Origin: Bacilli bacterium
GTDB taxonomy: Bacteria; Bacillota_I; Bacilli_A; RF39; UBA660
Assembly (NCBI GenBank): GCA_017470045.1
Contig: JAFUFG010000216.1
Coordinates: forward strand, 1 to 44,197
DNA: 44,197 bases
Direction of reading: 5' to 3'
Shown here: piece by piece, positions 1 through 8,256 of the stretch
Layout: the number at the start of each line of letters is the position of its first letter
How positions within the stretch are numbered: the first letter of the stretch is position 1
Program-made: the position numbers and the translations under genes
Notes under the pieces: model-generated
Database searches by the model: none
Seen by the model: only the letters and a program-made list of their open reading frames with translations
What the model was told of the DNA's origin: nothing

Positions 1-705
1 GAAGCTCAAGATAGATATACTTATGGTACTATGAAACCTGGATTATTTGATAATTCTACTACAGATCTTTCTAATTCTGATGGATATATTAGAATTGGTA
101 TTGGTACTGAAGTATCTAAACAAGTTCAGTTAATATTATTATACAACCAAAATAAAATTCAAGGTGAAAGTGTTCAGTTAGGCACTACTAAAAACAAATT
201 ACTTTATGCCCCATTAGGATCTAAATCTGATGATAAAGCTACCAGAATGATATATAAGACCAATACTCAGCATAAGTATGTACTTAGAGCTGTTCCTGGG
301 TATTATGGATATGATTATATTATTGGGTACCTTCCTGCTATCAGCGGATCTACAATGAATCCATTAATGTTTACTTCTAAATATACAGGTATCACTGTTA
401 GAGGATTTGGTTTTGCTGCAGATAAGGCCCCAGTTAATGATTCTAGTACCTGTCATTATTTTGTAGTAATAGATCCTCCTCCTAATGATAATTGGTCTTA
501 TTTCAAATTAATGATATTTGATAATACTAAACGTGTATTTAGTATGATAGCTCCAAAAAGAGATTTTAAAGAGATCACTAGTGGACAGTTTATTGGACAA
601 TATATATTCTCTCATGATTCTAAATATGGAGTTAGTGATGAAGCTGCATTATACTTAAAGAATAATATTGGTAAAAGTATTACAATAGCAGGATTCGTTC
701 TGTAG
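1..705 (+). CDS. C-terminal part of a virion/appendage protein (5' end outside window)
   Basis: The reading frame is open from base 1 through the first in-frame ATG at 31, with no ribosome binding site before that ATG, so the gene very probably starts upstream of the window. The visible 235 residues are rich in Tyr, Gly, Ser and Thr, with alternating hydrophobic strands and no membrane segment, which is typical of a beta-rich extracellular or virion protein. It ends in TAG, and the next gene's Shine-Dalgarno follows within a few bases, so it heads a four-gene plus-strand operon of appendage proteins. No family is recognised. A role as tail, baseplate or fibre protein is inferred only from composition and neighbours. 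Confidence 0.6.
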   Translation, partial: EAQDRYTYGTMKPGLFDNSTTDLSNSDGYIRIGIGTEVSKQVQLILLYNQNKIQGESVQLGTTKNKLLYAPLGSKSDDKATRMIYKTNTQHKYVLRAVPGYYGYDYIIGYLPAISGSTMNPLMFTSKYTGITVRGFGFAADKAPVNDSSTCHYFVVIDPPPNDNWSYFKLMIFDNTKRVFSMIAPKRDFKEITSGQFIGQYIFSHDSKYGVSDEAALYLKNNIGKSITIAGFVL

Positions 706-724
706 AAAGGAGGGAGATTTTTAT

Positions 725-2065
725 ATGGCTTCAATTATGTTTTTAGATTTAGACGATAGTACTGTAGTAAGTGTAGCTAATCTTGATTCTCCCTCTATTA
801 CAGGGAAGCCTACTACACCTAATCCTAATGAGAGTAATAATAAACAGTTAGTAAATTATAGGTATTTAAGAAATAGAGTGCAACAAGCAATAAATAATAT
901 CGAATCTGATTATATAGAAAGTACTGGTAATAAATTAGTAGGACTTGTTCCTGGAGCTGACTATATAGTTAACTTATATGGTATTAATACTATAAACTAT
1001 GACCCAGATTTTCCTTATGAAAATATGTGGGCTAAGAAGTATCCTAATGACTATATCTTTGTGGCTATATCTAATAAAGAAAAGAAAGTATTCTTAGAAG
1101 AACCAGATAATCCTATTCCTAAAGGATATGTAAAGATAGGATATTTGGTTGTAAGAAATAAAGCTGGTAATGTATTAGGCCAAGCTTCTGTAGTAGATCT
1201 TATTGATTGGCCTAATTACGATAGTAGTTTCCCGAACTCTGCTACTATTCGTATAACAGCTCCTGTAGATGGATGTATATATGGATATCTGAATTATGGT
1301 ATTAGATTTGGATTCCCTATTCCTGTAAGATACATGAATGCTATTAGAGTAAATGATACTCAAATTGTAACTTATAAAGTTAGTATGGTTCAACAAACTA
1401 ATCAGACCATACTGGTTAAAGTAAATGGTGTGGAATATAGTGAACCTTTTACAGCTGTACCTGGAACAAGATTTACAGCAAGATCTGTAGGTTCTCCTGG
1501 GTATAAAGGCGGAACAGTTACCCCTGCTAGTGGTACTATTAATAGTAATACTATTATTACAGTAACTGCTGCTACCATAACTACATATACTATATCCGTA
1601 GAACAAACAGCTCATCAAACTATTACTCTTAACTACAATGGTATAGATTATACTACTAATATAACCAATGTACCTTTAAATGCTGTTATTACAGCACGTA
1701 TTTCTAATGTGGAATATGGTTATAGTGCAGGCACTCTAAATTATACAAATTATATAGTAAAAGAAGATAAAACGATTACAGCTTCTCCTGCTAATCCTAA
1801 TCCTTATACTGTAAGAATTATACAGTTAGAGAATCAGACTATTACTGTTAAATACGATAATTACTACTACAATACTTCTACAAGCTTTACAGCATACTTT
1901 GATACTGAAATGGAAATTACTATTAAAGCTAAATCTGGATATAATCCTGGTGTACTCCAACTCTCTGGTAGCTACATTATAGATCCAGATAAAGCTAATA
2001 CTTATAAAGTAGCTGGGGATATTCAGGTAACTGCTTCTCCTGCTACAGAAGAGATTGGAGGTTGA
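725..2065 (+). CDS. Appendage protein with DSPxxTGxP N-terminal module and three beta-repeats
   Basis: This is a 446-residue protein starting at ATG 725 behind a strong AAAGGAGGGAG site. The first about 35 residues (LDLDD...VANLDSPSITGKPTTPNPN) match the N-termini of the next two genes, so they form a shared virion-attachment module. Residues about 40-215 form a unique domain containing ADYIVNLYGI and DGCIYGYLNYGI, which also recur in the two downstream proteins. From about residue 218 there are three tandem beta-repeats of 70-75 residues, each opening with a strand of the type YxVxxxQxxNQTIxVxxNG and closing with GYxxGTLxxSG. The same repeat occurs at 2600-3775, 27039-30656 and at the right edge. 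This is probably a tail fibre or capsid decoration protein. The exact role is unknown. Confidence 0.7.
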   Translation: MASIMFLDLDDSTVVSVANLDSPSITGKPTTPNPNESNNKQLVNYRYLRNRVQQAINNIESDYIESTGNKLVGLVPGADYIVNLYGINTINYDPDFPYENMWAKKYPNDYIFVAISNKEKKVFLEEPDNPIPKGYVKIGYLVVRNKAGNVLGQASVVDLIDWPNYDSSFPNSATIRITAPVDGCIYGYLNYGIRFGFPIPVRYMNAIRVNDTQIVTYKVSMVQQTNQTILVKVNGVEYSEPFTAVPGTRFTARSVGSPGYKGGTVTPASGTINSNTIITVTAATITTYTISVEQTAHQTITLNYNGIDYTTNITNVPLNAVITARISNVEYGYSAGTLNYTNYIVKEDKTITASPANPNPYTVRIIQLENQTITVKYDNYYYNTSTSFTAYFDTEMEITIKAKSGYNPGVLQLSGSYIIDPDKANTYKVAGDIQVTASPATEEIGG

Positions 2066-2071
2066 TAGGTA

Positions 2072-2587
2072 ATGTCTAGTTTATTTTATATGGATAGCGA
2101 ATCTAATTCTATTAAAGAATTAGCAAACACCGATTCTCCTCCATTTATAAATCAACCATTAGTAGCAAAAAAGAATACACTTGTAAATAAGAGTGTTCTT
2201 AATGTAAGAGAAGTAGTAGAGTATGTAGATAGTATAGTAGCAGAATATGATGCAACAAGATTCTTTTCTTCAAATAATAACACCCTACAAGGTCTTACTG
2301 TTGGTGCCACTTATATGATATCAGTATACGGTACTTTTAATAGTGGTACTTCTAATACATATAATATTGGTACTATTGCTCTTAAAGATAGCAGTGGAAA
2401 TGTACTTAAGACTAGCGGTAATCTAGTTAAGAATCAAAAGAATCCAAAGATGATAGTACCTCAGTCTGCTGTACTAATAGTAAGCAATGTTCCAGAAGAT
2501 GGTAAAATACTGGGATATGTAAATTATAATAGTGAAACCAATACATCTACAAATGCCAGCTACATGCTGGCAGTAAGACTATCATAA
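2072..2587 (+). CDS. Short paralogue of the flanking appendage proteins, lacking beta-repeats
   Basis: This is a 171-residue protein with ATG 2072 placed behind GGAGGTTGATAGGTA, almost touching the previous stop. It has the same N-terminal module as its neighbours (LFYMDSESNSIKELANTDSPPF) followed by the same middle domain (GATYMISVYGT ... DGKILGYVNY). It stops where the neighbours begin their beta-repeats, so it looks like the minimal version of the family. The tandem arrangement of three paralogues suggests duplication followed by gain or loss of C-terminal repeats. It is likely a virion surface protein; function is inferred from the module only. Confidence 0.65.
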   Translation: MSSLFYMDSESNSIKELANTDSPPFINQPLVAKKNTLVNKSVLNVREVVEYVDSIVAEYDATRFFSSNNNTLQGLTVGATYMISVYGTFNSGTSNTYNIGTIALKDSSGNVLKTSGNLVKNQKNPKMIVPQSAVLIVSNVPEDGKILGYVNYNSETNTSTNASYMLAVRLS

Positions 2588-2599
2588 GGGGGTGATGGT

Positions 2600-3775
2600 G
2601 TGAGTAATAATTCATTATATTTTGATCCTGGTAATGGAGAGTTTACTAAACTAGCAAATGTAGATTCACCAGAATTTACTGGTACACCAACAGCCCCAAC
2701 TCCAAGCTTGGCTGAATTTAATAGAATGGCTACAGTAGAATTTGTTAATAAATATATAGATGATAGATTAAAAAGATTTGGGTTTAAAACTTTTTCTACT
2801 AATGGATATGAAATAGAAGTGAATCCAAATAAAGAATATTATGTCAATATATATGGAATAGCAAATATTAATGGTGTGGATGTAGTTGGTACTGCTAAAC
2901 TGGGGAGAGTAGTAATATTAAATACTAGTGGAAGCGTAATAGCATCTAGTGGCGGAAATACTAGCACAACATTTACTAATGTTGGAGGTATTGCTCAGTC
3001 TGCTACATTATACTTGAGGTCTCCTATGAATGGTATATTGAGATGCTACGTTAATTATGGTGGAACTAATGGTAGTAATGAAGCTAGTTATGTATTTGCT
3101 GTTGAAATAGATAGAGACGAATATAAAGCTATCACTATTAATCAAGTTCCATATCAGACTATTAATGTTATTGCTAATGGAGATACGTTTACAGAGAATT
3201 GTATGATTACAAAGAATTCTGTGTATAAAGTTGAAGTTATACCAGATATCGGATATCTTCCTGGAACCATTACTCCTAATAAGAGTGGTGTTATTCAGAA
3301 TGATATGACATTTAATAGTACTATACCAGTATATTCTCCATGTGTAATAAATATAACTCAGACACCTAATCAGACTATTCAAGTTGAAAATGAAGGTGTA
3401 GTTCATACTGCTACATTTGTTGCTAGATATGGTTCAACTTGGACTGCTACTATAACATCAAATGATCATTATGTTGCTGGTATGTTGAGTGGTACTAGTG
3501 GCACAGTTAGTAAGACTATTACAGTTAAAGCTAGTGCTGCTAAACCAATAAACAGAACAGTTAGAGTAGTGCAGAGTGCTAGACAGACCATAACTCTTAC
3601 TAGAATGGATACTGGTGCTAAGACTACTAAATCTTTCAGTGTATTAGAAGGTACTAGAATACTGGCAGAAATAAAAGCAGATAATGGTTATATTCCTGGA
3701 ACTTTAAATGTAGATAAATACTTTAATGCTAATACAGACACAGTTGTAAGTGCAACAAGTGCTACTCCTAGATAA
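2600..3775 (+). CDS. Appendage protein with shared N-terminal module and three beta-repeats
   Basis: This is a 391-residue protein starting at GTG 2600, supported by AAGGGGGTGATG just upstream. The N-terminus contains LANVDSPEFTGTPTAPTP, a proline/threonine linker of the kind phage fibres use for attachment. The middle domain contains KEYYVNIYGIANI and MNGILRCYVNYGG, as in the two upstream paralogues. Residues about 175-391 are three beta-repeats opening with ITINQVPYQTINVIANG, INITQTPNQTIQVENEG and VRVVQSARQTITLTRMD. It is last in the plus-strand operon and is followed by a perfect palindromic terminator at 3781-3806, after which the first cassette array begins. It is probably an adhesin or fibre. 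Confidence 0.7.
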   Translation: MSNNSLYFDPGNGEFTKLANVDSPEFTGTPTAPTPSLAEFNRMATVEFVNKYIDDRLKRFGFKTFSTNGYEIEVNPNKEYYVNIYGIANINGVDVVGTAKLGRVVILNTSGSVIASSGGNTSTTFTNVGGIAQSATLYLRSPMNGILRCYVNYGGTNGSNEASYVFAVEIDRDEYKAITINQVPYQTINVIANGDTFTENCMITKNSVYKVEVIPDIGYLPGTITPNKSGVIQNDMTFNSTIPVYSPCVINITQTPNQTIQVENEGVVHTATFVARYGSTWTATITSNDHYVAGMLSGTSGTVSKTITVKASAAKPINRTVRVVQSARQTITLTRMDTGAKTTKSFSVLEGTRILAEIKADNGYIPGTLNVDKYFNANTDTVVSATSATPR

Positions 3776-3780
3776 AGAAT

Positions 3781-3806
3781 GAGAGTACTCCATATGGAGT
3801 ACTCTC
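3781..3806. terminator. Palindromic terminator, CCATATGG core
   Basis: A 26-bp perfect palindrome (GAGAGTACTCCATATGG and its complement) lies 6 bases after the stop of the gene ending at 3775. The same sequence, with at most one change, recurs at 17679-17706 and 21374-21401, so it is a reused terminator type. It marks the left edge of cassette array 1. Confidence 0.75.
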
Positions 3807-4921
3807 TATTTATCTGAATCATAATGCTACGGGTATAAGAAATTATATATATTATGGTGAATTTGATCATACAATTATTGGTGGGTTACATACATTAGGT
3901 ATAGGAGGTATTACTACTAAAGCTTTTGTATATGCCACCAAAATGCTATTGATATGTGGACTGATATGGTAGCACTATATTATTGTTATGCATATGGTAA
4001 TCTGAGATATGGCGATAGTTGGTGTGGAATAAATGCATTAAATACTAGATTGGCATATTTAGAATATGATCGTGCCACCTTATGCTATTTATATGAATAG
4101 TAATCAAACTTCTACTAGAGTATGGCTTCATTATGGTTACCTGAGGACTGACATTTATCATGGTGGTTTGTCTGGTTTGAACGGCAGCCGTGGGTTGAGT
4201 ACTATAGATTATGAATTTGCCACCGGTGGCAATAGAATCATTTGATCTGAATAATCCTATATGGGCTCCAATAATACTTATCCCTCCAGTACTATTTGAA
4301 AAGTAAACTCCTATTAACGCAGCATTTATATCTATAGTATTATTCATCAGATAAATATATGCTATTGATATGAAAAATGATCAAGTATTGAGATCATATG
4401 GTAGATATGGAAGGCTTAGTTGGTATATTGGAGTTTGTGGTATAAATACTATAGATATTCCTATATTAACTAGTATGAATTGGGATATTGCCACCACTGC
4501 TATTTATATGTATAGTAAAACAGTTACAAATAGAGCTATATGGAAATATGGGGTTTTATGGCATTCAGCAATATCTGGAATAAATACACAGGGCGATGTA
4601 AATCTAAATAATATTATTGAATCTCATGCCACCAATGCTATTTATATGCAAAGCCAAACTACTGCTATTAGGCAGGTACAATGATATTATCAAATAGGTA
4701 CTACTAGCAATGAAGGTCTATATCACATATATAGTGGTCATAATGTTGGAGCTAAAGGATGGAATATTGCCACCACTATTTATATGGAACCAACTAATAC
4801 AACTTATATTCATGAATATACGATATATGGTGCATTTTCTATCCCAAGTACAACTGGAATGTATTGCATATGGACAACATATCCAATTAATGAATCTACT
4901 CGTTCTAGAATAATTGCCACC
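3806..4921. repeat. VR-cassette array 1 (8 cassettes: 7 plus, 1 minus)
   Basis: This gene-free gap is filled by eight units of 130-146 bp. Each reads as the C-terminal lectin segment of the DGR target, from (A)IYM or AIDM to xAT. Approximate borders: 3806-3939 (+), 3944-4079 (+), 4081-4224 (+), 4225-4356 (-), 4358-4495 (+), 4498-4633 (+), 4636-4774 (+), 4776-4921 (+). Every unit ends exactly in GCCACC, and the 5' edge is CTATTTATATG or a one-base variant. Units 3 and 4 meet tail to tail as GCCACCGGTGGC. Unit 3 resembles the TR/VR directly (YGYLRTD..HGGLSGLNGS). Unit 7 carries an in-frame TGA where its relative at 17405-17540 has TGG. No unit has an SD or an upstream protein portion, so they look silent. 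That they are donors or archived copies is inference. Confidence 0.85.
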
Positions 4922-4927
4922 AAATTT

Positions 4928-4953
4928 AGAAGGGAACCATATGGTTCCCTTCT
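4928..4953. terminator. Bidirectional palindromic terminator
   Basis: A 26-bp perfect palindrome (AGAAGGGAACCATATGG and its complement) followed by TAATTATTC. It separates cassette array 1 from the minus-strand operon that ends at 4956. It probably terminates that operon. Confidence 0.75.
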
Positions 4954-4955
4954 AA

Positions 4956-5393
4956 TTATTCTTCATGATAGTCTTCCATTGTAACTGTACTGTTGTTAAT
5001 ATTATATCCCCATTCAAATTTTAAAGTGCCATGTTCGGCATCAATTAATGTCATATCGTCAACTTTTAATCTATAAAGCGAATTTTGAGTAACAGCAATA
5101 TAGGGATAGACCGGTGGTTGATTTAAATCGTTTTCGAGCAAAACCCTATTCGTATCTATATCCATTATGGTGCATTTAGACACCTGCACTCCTCGATACG
5201 TACCAAGGGTTATCTTTATAACACTAACTCCTTTAGGAACTTGTAGCTCAAAGTATTCTTGTAGATAATGGTTTCCTTCATATTCATATGTAGGCCACTG
5301 AATCCACCCATCTTCTAATACTTTACTGGTAACAGTTAACGTCATACTATCTTTTTCCATAGTAAATGTATAAGGCGATCTTGCTATCTCCAT
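4956..5393 (-). CDS. Hypothetical beta-rich protein, last gene of the lysis-region operon
   Basis: This 145-residue protein starts at ATG 5393 behind AGGAGGTGAATTAAT. It begins MEIARSPYTFTM, has no signal peptide or membrane segment, and consists of alternating beta-type stretches (YFELQVPKGVSVIKITLGTY, then LYRLKVDDMTLID), which suggests a beta-sandwich fold. It lies directly downstream of the spanin-like pair and upstream of a terminator. No family is recognised. A virion or lysis-accessory role is possible from context only. Confidence 0.6.
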   Translation of the reverse strand: MEIARSPYTFTMEKDSMTLTVTSKVLEDGWIQWPTYEYEGNHYLQEYFELQVPKGVSVIKITLGTYRGVQVSKCTIMDIDTNRVLLENDLNQPPVYPYIAVTQNSLYRLKVDDMTLIDAEHGTLKFEWGYNINNSTVTMEDYHEE

Positions 5394-5406
5394 ATTAATT
5401 CACCTC

Positions 5407-6093
5407 CTACACACTATGACCAATTAAAATACCAGCAGCAATTCCACCAAGAGTCCACCAGATCTTTTGAGTTTTATGTTTCTTAATCTGTTTTGCAACT
5501 TCTTGTTTATAAGAATCAAATTCATATTGAATTCTATCTACACTTAGCTCCAGATTCTTTACTCTTAACTCAGCAATTTCTAATTGAGTCTTCAAATCTT
5601 TTATATGTTGTTCTTGTTCTTTAATCAATTCACTTTGTTTCACTGATAATTCTATCGAGTTCTGATTGCTGCTTTTTGAGTTCTCCAAGTAAAGTTTGCA
5701 TCTCTCTAACTCTTTGTTCAGACTGTTTATTTCTTGTGTTAATAGACTCTGCTCTTGTACTTGCTGATTGCAGAGCTTCTCCAGCTCTAACAAGGTTTTC
5801 TTCTGTTTGTCGTTGACTTTGTTGTATTGATTGATTGTATCCTTGTACTGCTGTATTTGTTTCTGAGATTCTATCAGCTGTAACTGTGATTGTTCGTAAT
5901 TCTTGCTTAACGTCAGATATCTGTTGTTTAGTGTCTCGTATTGCGTCAGAGACTCCGTCTGAATTTGGTTTGTTTCCTGTGTTAACTGTATATATGAGCC
6001 AGCATAAACACAAGAAGACAATGATAGTACCAATAGCAATAGAATGGTCGTACACAAAGTTCTGAAATCCACTAATTTTGGTGTCAACTTCAT
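5407..6093 (-). CDS. Outer-membrane or unimolecular spanin-like lipoprotein with C-terminal TM
   Basis: This is a 228-residue protein. The N-terminus has a basic start, a hydrophobic run LLLLVLSLSS and a lipobox-like L-S-S-C at about residues 25-28, which fits export and lipidation (signal peptidase II). Residues about 35-200 are Gln/Glu/Lys-rich with heptad character and should form a long coiled coil. The last about 18 residues (WWTLGGIAAGILIGH) are a membrane segment. Lipobox plus C-terminal TM is the layout of unimolecular spanins such as T1 gp11. The first 464 bases overlap the other spanin-like gene in a different frame on the same strand, as in Rz/Rz1. The start has only a weak SD, so translational coupling is likely. 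It would fuse inner and outer membranes at lysis, which implies a diderm host. Confidence 0.65.
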   Translation of the reverse strand: MKLTPKLVDFRTLCTTILLLLVLSLSSCVYAGSYIQLTQETNQIQTESLTQYETLNNRYLTLSKNYEQSQLQLIESQKQIQQYKDTINQYNKVNDKQKKTLLELEKLCNQQVQEQSLLTQEINSLNKELERCKLYLENSKSSNQNSIELSVKQSELIKEQEQHIKDLKTQLEIAELRVKNLELSVDRIQYEFDSYKQEVAKQIKKHKTQKIWWTLGGIAAGILIGHSV

Positions 6094-6154
6094 TTTTAAT
6101 CACATCTTTCTTTTCATTATATTTATCTTTTAGATTGTTCAGTTTTTCATTCAT
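5630..6154 (-). CDS. Inner-membrane spanin-like protein (i-spanin, Rz-type)
   Basis: This protein has about 174 residues. I place the start at ATG 6154 because AAGGG lies about 10 bases upstream; an in-frame GTG at 6163 is an alternative. A cytoplasmic basic N-terminus of about 35 residues is followed by one membrane segment (IAIGTIIVFLCLCWLIYTV) and then a 120-residue Gln/Glu/Arg-rich coiled coil (DTKQQISDVKQEL ... GELKKQQSELDRI). This N-in/C-out topology with a periplasmic coiled coil is that of i-spanins. Most of the gene overlaps the lipoprotein gene in another frame. Both frames give sensible, differently organised coiled-coil proteins, so I think both are real. The alternative is that only one frame is translated. 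Confidence 0.6.
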   Translation of the reverse strand: MNEKLNNLKDKYNEKKDVIKNEVDTKISGFQNFVYDHSIAIGTIIVFLCLCWLIYTVNTGNKPNSDGVSDAIRDTKQQISDVKQELRTITVTADRISETNTAVQGYNQSIQQSQRQTEENLVRAGEALQSASTRAESINTRNKQSEQRVREMQTLLGELKKQQSELDRIISETK

Positions 6155-6169
6155 GTAAATCACAACCCT

Positions 6170-6829
6170 TTATTTAAATGGCCATAAGAAAAATGCTAAC
6201 ATACACTTTCTATTCTCATTAAGTTTAATATCTTGAAACTTCCATCCAAAAAATATCTTACAAGTAAATGGTATATTTACATTAGTCCACTTTAACCAAC
6301 TAATATCTTTAGGATTCCATCTTATCATAGCATAATAACAAAATGGCTCTGTAGTTAACCATTTATCATAATGACCCCAGTATACACGATGACCCTTAGT
6401 ATGATCATTTACTTCTTCTATTACTTTAGATCCGTCTATATCTTTACCAGTAATTTCATAAGAGAACCCATATCCACAGTTTCTGTACATCCAACACAGT
6501 CTGCATACATATCTCTGAAATTTCTCTTTTAAGGTAAAATTAGGATCAAGTAATTCTACATAGCCTTTATGTTTACCAGTAATCTCTTCAGCTTTCCACT
6601 CATCTATATAATGATAATGTTTATTGAAGTCATACTCAGCAAACTTAGGAACATGATATTCACTAATCATCCATTCTATATCTAAAGTATTATCATAAGT
6701 TTGCCAATATCTAAGACACTTTGGAAGTTCACCATATTCATCAGCAAACAAACATACAATTGGATTAGTAACCCAACAAATAATATTAAATAGTATATCT
6801 AAAACTAAATTTAAAGCCCAAATAATCAT
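6170..6829 (-). CDS. Conserved phage protein with two N-terminal membrane segments
   Basis: This protein has about 219 residues. The start is set at ATG 6829, with AAGGAA upstream overlapping the previous gene's end. Two hydrophobic stretches (IIWALNLVLDILFNIICWV, then NPIVCLFA) are followed by a soluble, aromatic-rich region with CRLCWMYRNCGYGFSY and IPFTCKIFFGWKFQ. I recall similar proteins ('NPIV.LFAD..G.LP.....WQT.DN') as conserved hypothetical proteins of tailed phages, often near lysis genes. I cannot assign a biochemical role. Its place between membrane/coiled-coil genes and the spanins makes membrane-associated action during lysis plausible, but this is inference. Confidence 0.65.
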   Translation of the reverse strand: MIIWALNLVLDILFNIICWVTNPIVCLFADEYGELPKCLRYWQTYDNTLDIEWMISEYHVPKFAEYDFNKHYHYIDEWKAEEITGKHKGYVELLDPNFTLKEKFQRYVCRLCWMYRNCGYGFSYEITGKDIDGSKVIEEVNDHTKGHRVYWGHYDKWLTTEPFCYYAMIRWNPKDISWLKWTNVNIPFTCKIFFGWKFQDIKLNENRKCMLAFFLWPFK

Positions 6830-6834
6830 GGTAA

Positions 6835-7323
6835 TCAATTTTCCTTATTTTCAAAGTTTCTTTTTCGTTTTATTATAGGATTACCATTCTTAAATTCTAC
6901 TTTATCTCCACTCCCAGGTTTAGGTATATCTTTATCATTAATCAATTTAATTTCTTTATTACTAGAAGACTTGTATCGTCTATGTTTATTATTTCTATTC
7001 TTCTTAGGTTTATTAGATCTAATAGGCTCCTGTTTAGGTAAATCATAAGTTGTAATAGTAGTAAATATACCACCACTAGTTTCCATTTGATCTAGCTTCT
7101 TATTTAGATCGTCAATCTTATTCTGCAATTCGGCAATAGTTTCTTTCAACTTTTTATTTTCATCATTTAGAATTTTATTACATTCATTCAATCTATTAAA
7201 TCTCTGATATCGTTCAGTAATCTCTTTCTTATGTACTAGAGTATAATCATCCATGTTATTATTGGTAGTGCAAGCTTTCTTAATATCATCAATAAATGAT
7301 TTAAACTTTTCAATTAGCCCCAT
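6835..7323 (-). CDS. Coiled-coil protein with basic C-terminal tail
   Basis: This 162-residue protein starts at ATG 7323 with AAAAGGAGATAAT upstream. Residues about 30-90 are a predicted coiled coil (KILNDENKKLKETIAELQNKID...). Residues about 110-162 are strongly basic (KPKKNRNNKHRRYKSSSNK, PIIKRKRNFENKEN) and could bind nucleic acid or acidic membranes. There is no membrane segment. It overlaps the next gene by a few bases, so the two are co-translated. Function unknown. Confidence 0.6.
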   Translation of the reverse strand: MGLIEKFKSFIDDIKKACTTNNNMDDYTLVHKKEITERYQRFNRLNECNKILNDENKKLKETIAELQNKIDDLNKKLDQMETSGGIFTTITTYDLPKQEPIRSNKPKKNRNNKHRRYKSSSNKEIKLINDKDIPKPGSGDKVEFKNGNPIIKRKRNFENKEN

Positions 7324-7339
7324 CTCATATTATCTCCTT

Positions 7340-7582
7340 TTATAATTTAGATAATAATATAGCAATTCCATATCCAATAGCAGAACCAAACCATGTAGTC
7401 AGCATATCGAATATATCAAATTTCCCATAGTCTATCCAATCATATATTTCTTTACATATACCAGCCAGTATTCCGGCAGCAAAACCGTATAATGGATTTA
7501 AAAATATTAACGCACAAATAATAGTAATTACAAATCCAGCAATAAAGTGTAACTTCTTATCATACGGTATCTTTTGTAACAT
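7340..7582 (-). CDS. Small membrane protein, holin candidate
   Basis: This 80-residue protein with ATG 7582 sits behind AAAGGTGGTGAG. After MLQKIPYDKKLHF it has two or three hydrophobic segments: AGFVITIICALIFLNPLYGFAAGILAGI and, after a short charged loop (CKEIYDWIDYGKFDIFD), MLTTWFGSAIGYGIAILL. The size, topology and position at the head of a cluster with spanin-like genes fit a holin, but the pattern 'YDKKLHF..GF.I' also occurs in small phage membrane proteins of unknown role. A terminator precedes the gene, so this is probably the first gene of the lysis operon. Confidence 0.55.
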   Translation of the reverse strand: MLQKIPYDKKLHFIAGFVITIICALIFLNPLYGFAAGILAGICKEIYDWIDYGKFDIFDMLTTWFGSAIGYGIAILLSKL

Positions 7583-7605
7583 TCTTTACTCACCACCTTT
7601 ATTCT

Positions 7606-7646
7606 ATAAATAACCCAGATACCATCACGGTATCTGGGTTATTTAT
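7606..7646. terminator. Strong intrinsic terminator
   Basis: An inverted repeat with an about 18-bp stem (ATAAATAACCCAGATACC with its complement) and a CATCAC-like loop region. It lies between the end of the leucine-rich-repeat operon (7649) and the holin-candidate gene, all on the minus strand, so it ends the upstream operon. Confidence 0.8.
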
Positions 7647-7648
7647 TA

Positions 7649-8254
7649 TTATATAGCAACAATCTTTGAAGCATAAGTGCTCCAACCACTAGCATTCTTA
7701 TAAGAGTTAACCAGATTAGAAGGAACTTTAATTTTACCATTACCTTCAGCAATCAATGTACCAACCAATGCATCAGCATTAGTTAACGTACACACTGTAG
7801 TATTAGATAACACCAATTCTTCTAATCTAACACAGTTATTCATAGCATAATGCCCAATACTAGTAACTTTTGGTAGTGTTAAAGTAACAATACGTTCACA
7901 CCCAGACAACGCTGATTCCCCAATAGTAACAACTTTAGGTAAAGAAATTGTTTTAATGTTTCTGCATCCATAGAATGCATGATCTTCTAGCGTAGTACAC
8001 GATCCTAAAGATACAGTATGAATCATTAAACAATATGCAAATCCATATGTCTTTACTTTAGTAATTTTAGAATCTTCTATAAATGAAGTAAGCGATCTAT
8101 TTAATAATGAAGGTAGATCGTTCTTAATTACATCTAAAGATTGGAGAACAACAGCCATCTGACTAGGTTTAAACAATTCATCAGTTTTAAGTTTAGTTCT
8201 CAATGCAACGGCGATGTTCGTCATATCATCGTCATTAACGTATACCATACCCAT
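7649..8254 (-). CDS. BspA-type leucine-rich-repeat appendage protein
   Basis: This 201-residue protein has ATG 8254 behind AAGGAGGT. The N-terminal about 45 residues (VNDDDMTNIAVALRTKLKTDELFKPSQM) match the module that opens the next gene upstream. Residues about 75-160 carry BspA-type (LRR_5) repeats: LEDHAFYGCRNIKTISLPKVVTI, ALSGCERIVTLTLPKVTSI, and AMNNCVRLEELVLSN. The C-terminus (KIKVPSNLVNSYKNASGWSTYASKI) is the usual cap of such repeats. BspA repeats commonly mediate adhesion in gut and oral bacteria and their phages, so this is likely a receptor-contacting or decoration protein. It forms a tandem pair with the 8257-9066 gene. Confidence 0.8.
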   Translation of the reverse strand: MGMVYVNDDDMTNIAVALRTKLKTDELFKPSQMAVVLQSLDVIKNDLPSLLNRSLTSFIEDSKITKVKTYGFAYCLMIHTVSLGSCTTLEDHAFYGCRNIKTISLPKVVTIGESALSGCERIVTLTLPKVTSIGHYAMNNCVRLEELVLSNTTVCTLTNADALVGTLIAEGNGKIKVPSNLVNSYKNASGWSTYASKIVAI

Positions 8255-8256
8255 AA

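Noticed and set aside
1175..1618. Minus-strand frames inside the beta-repeat genes (also 3008-3406 and 27342-27905 region)
   Set aside because: Composition is Ser/Tyr/Asn-rich shadow of the sense gene, with no ribosome site or neighbours.
4681..4683. Stop-codon reassignment (TGA read as Trp) in this phage
   Set aside because: The only support would be the TGA in one silent cassette; real genes end in TGA, TAG and TAA and contain none in frame.
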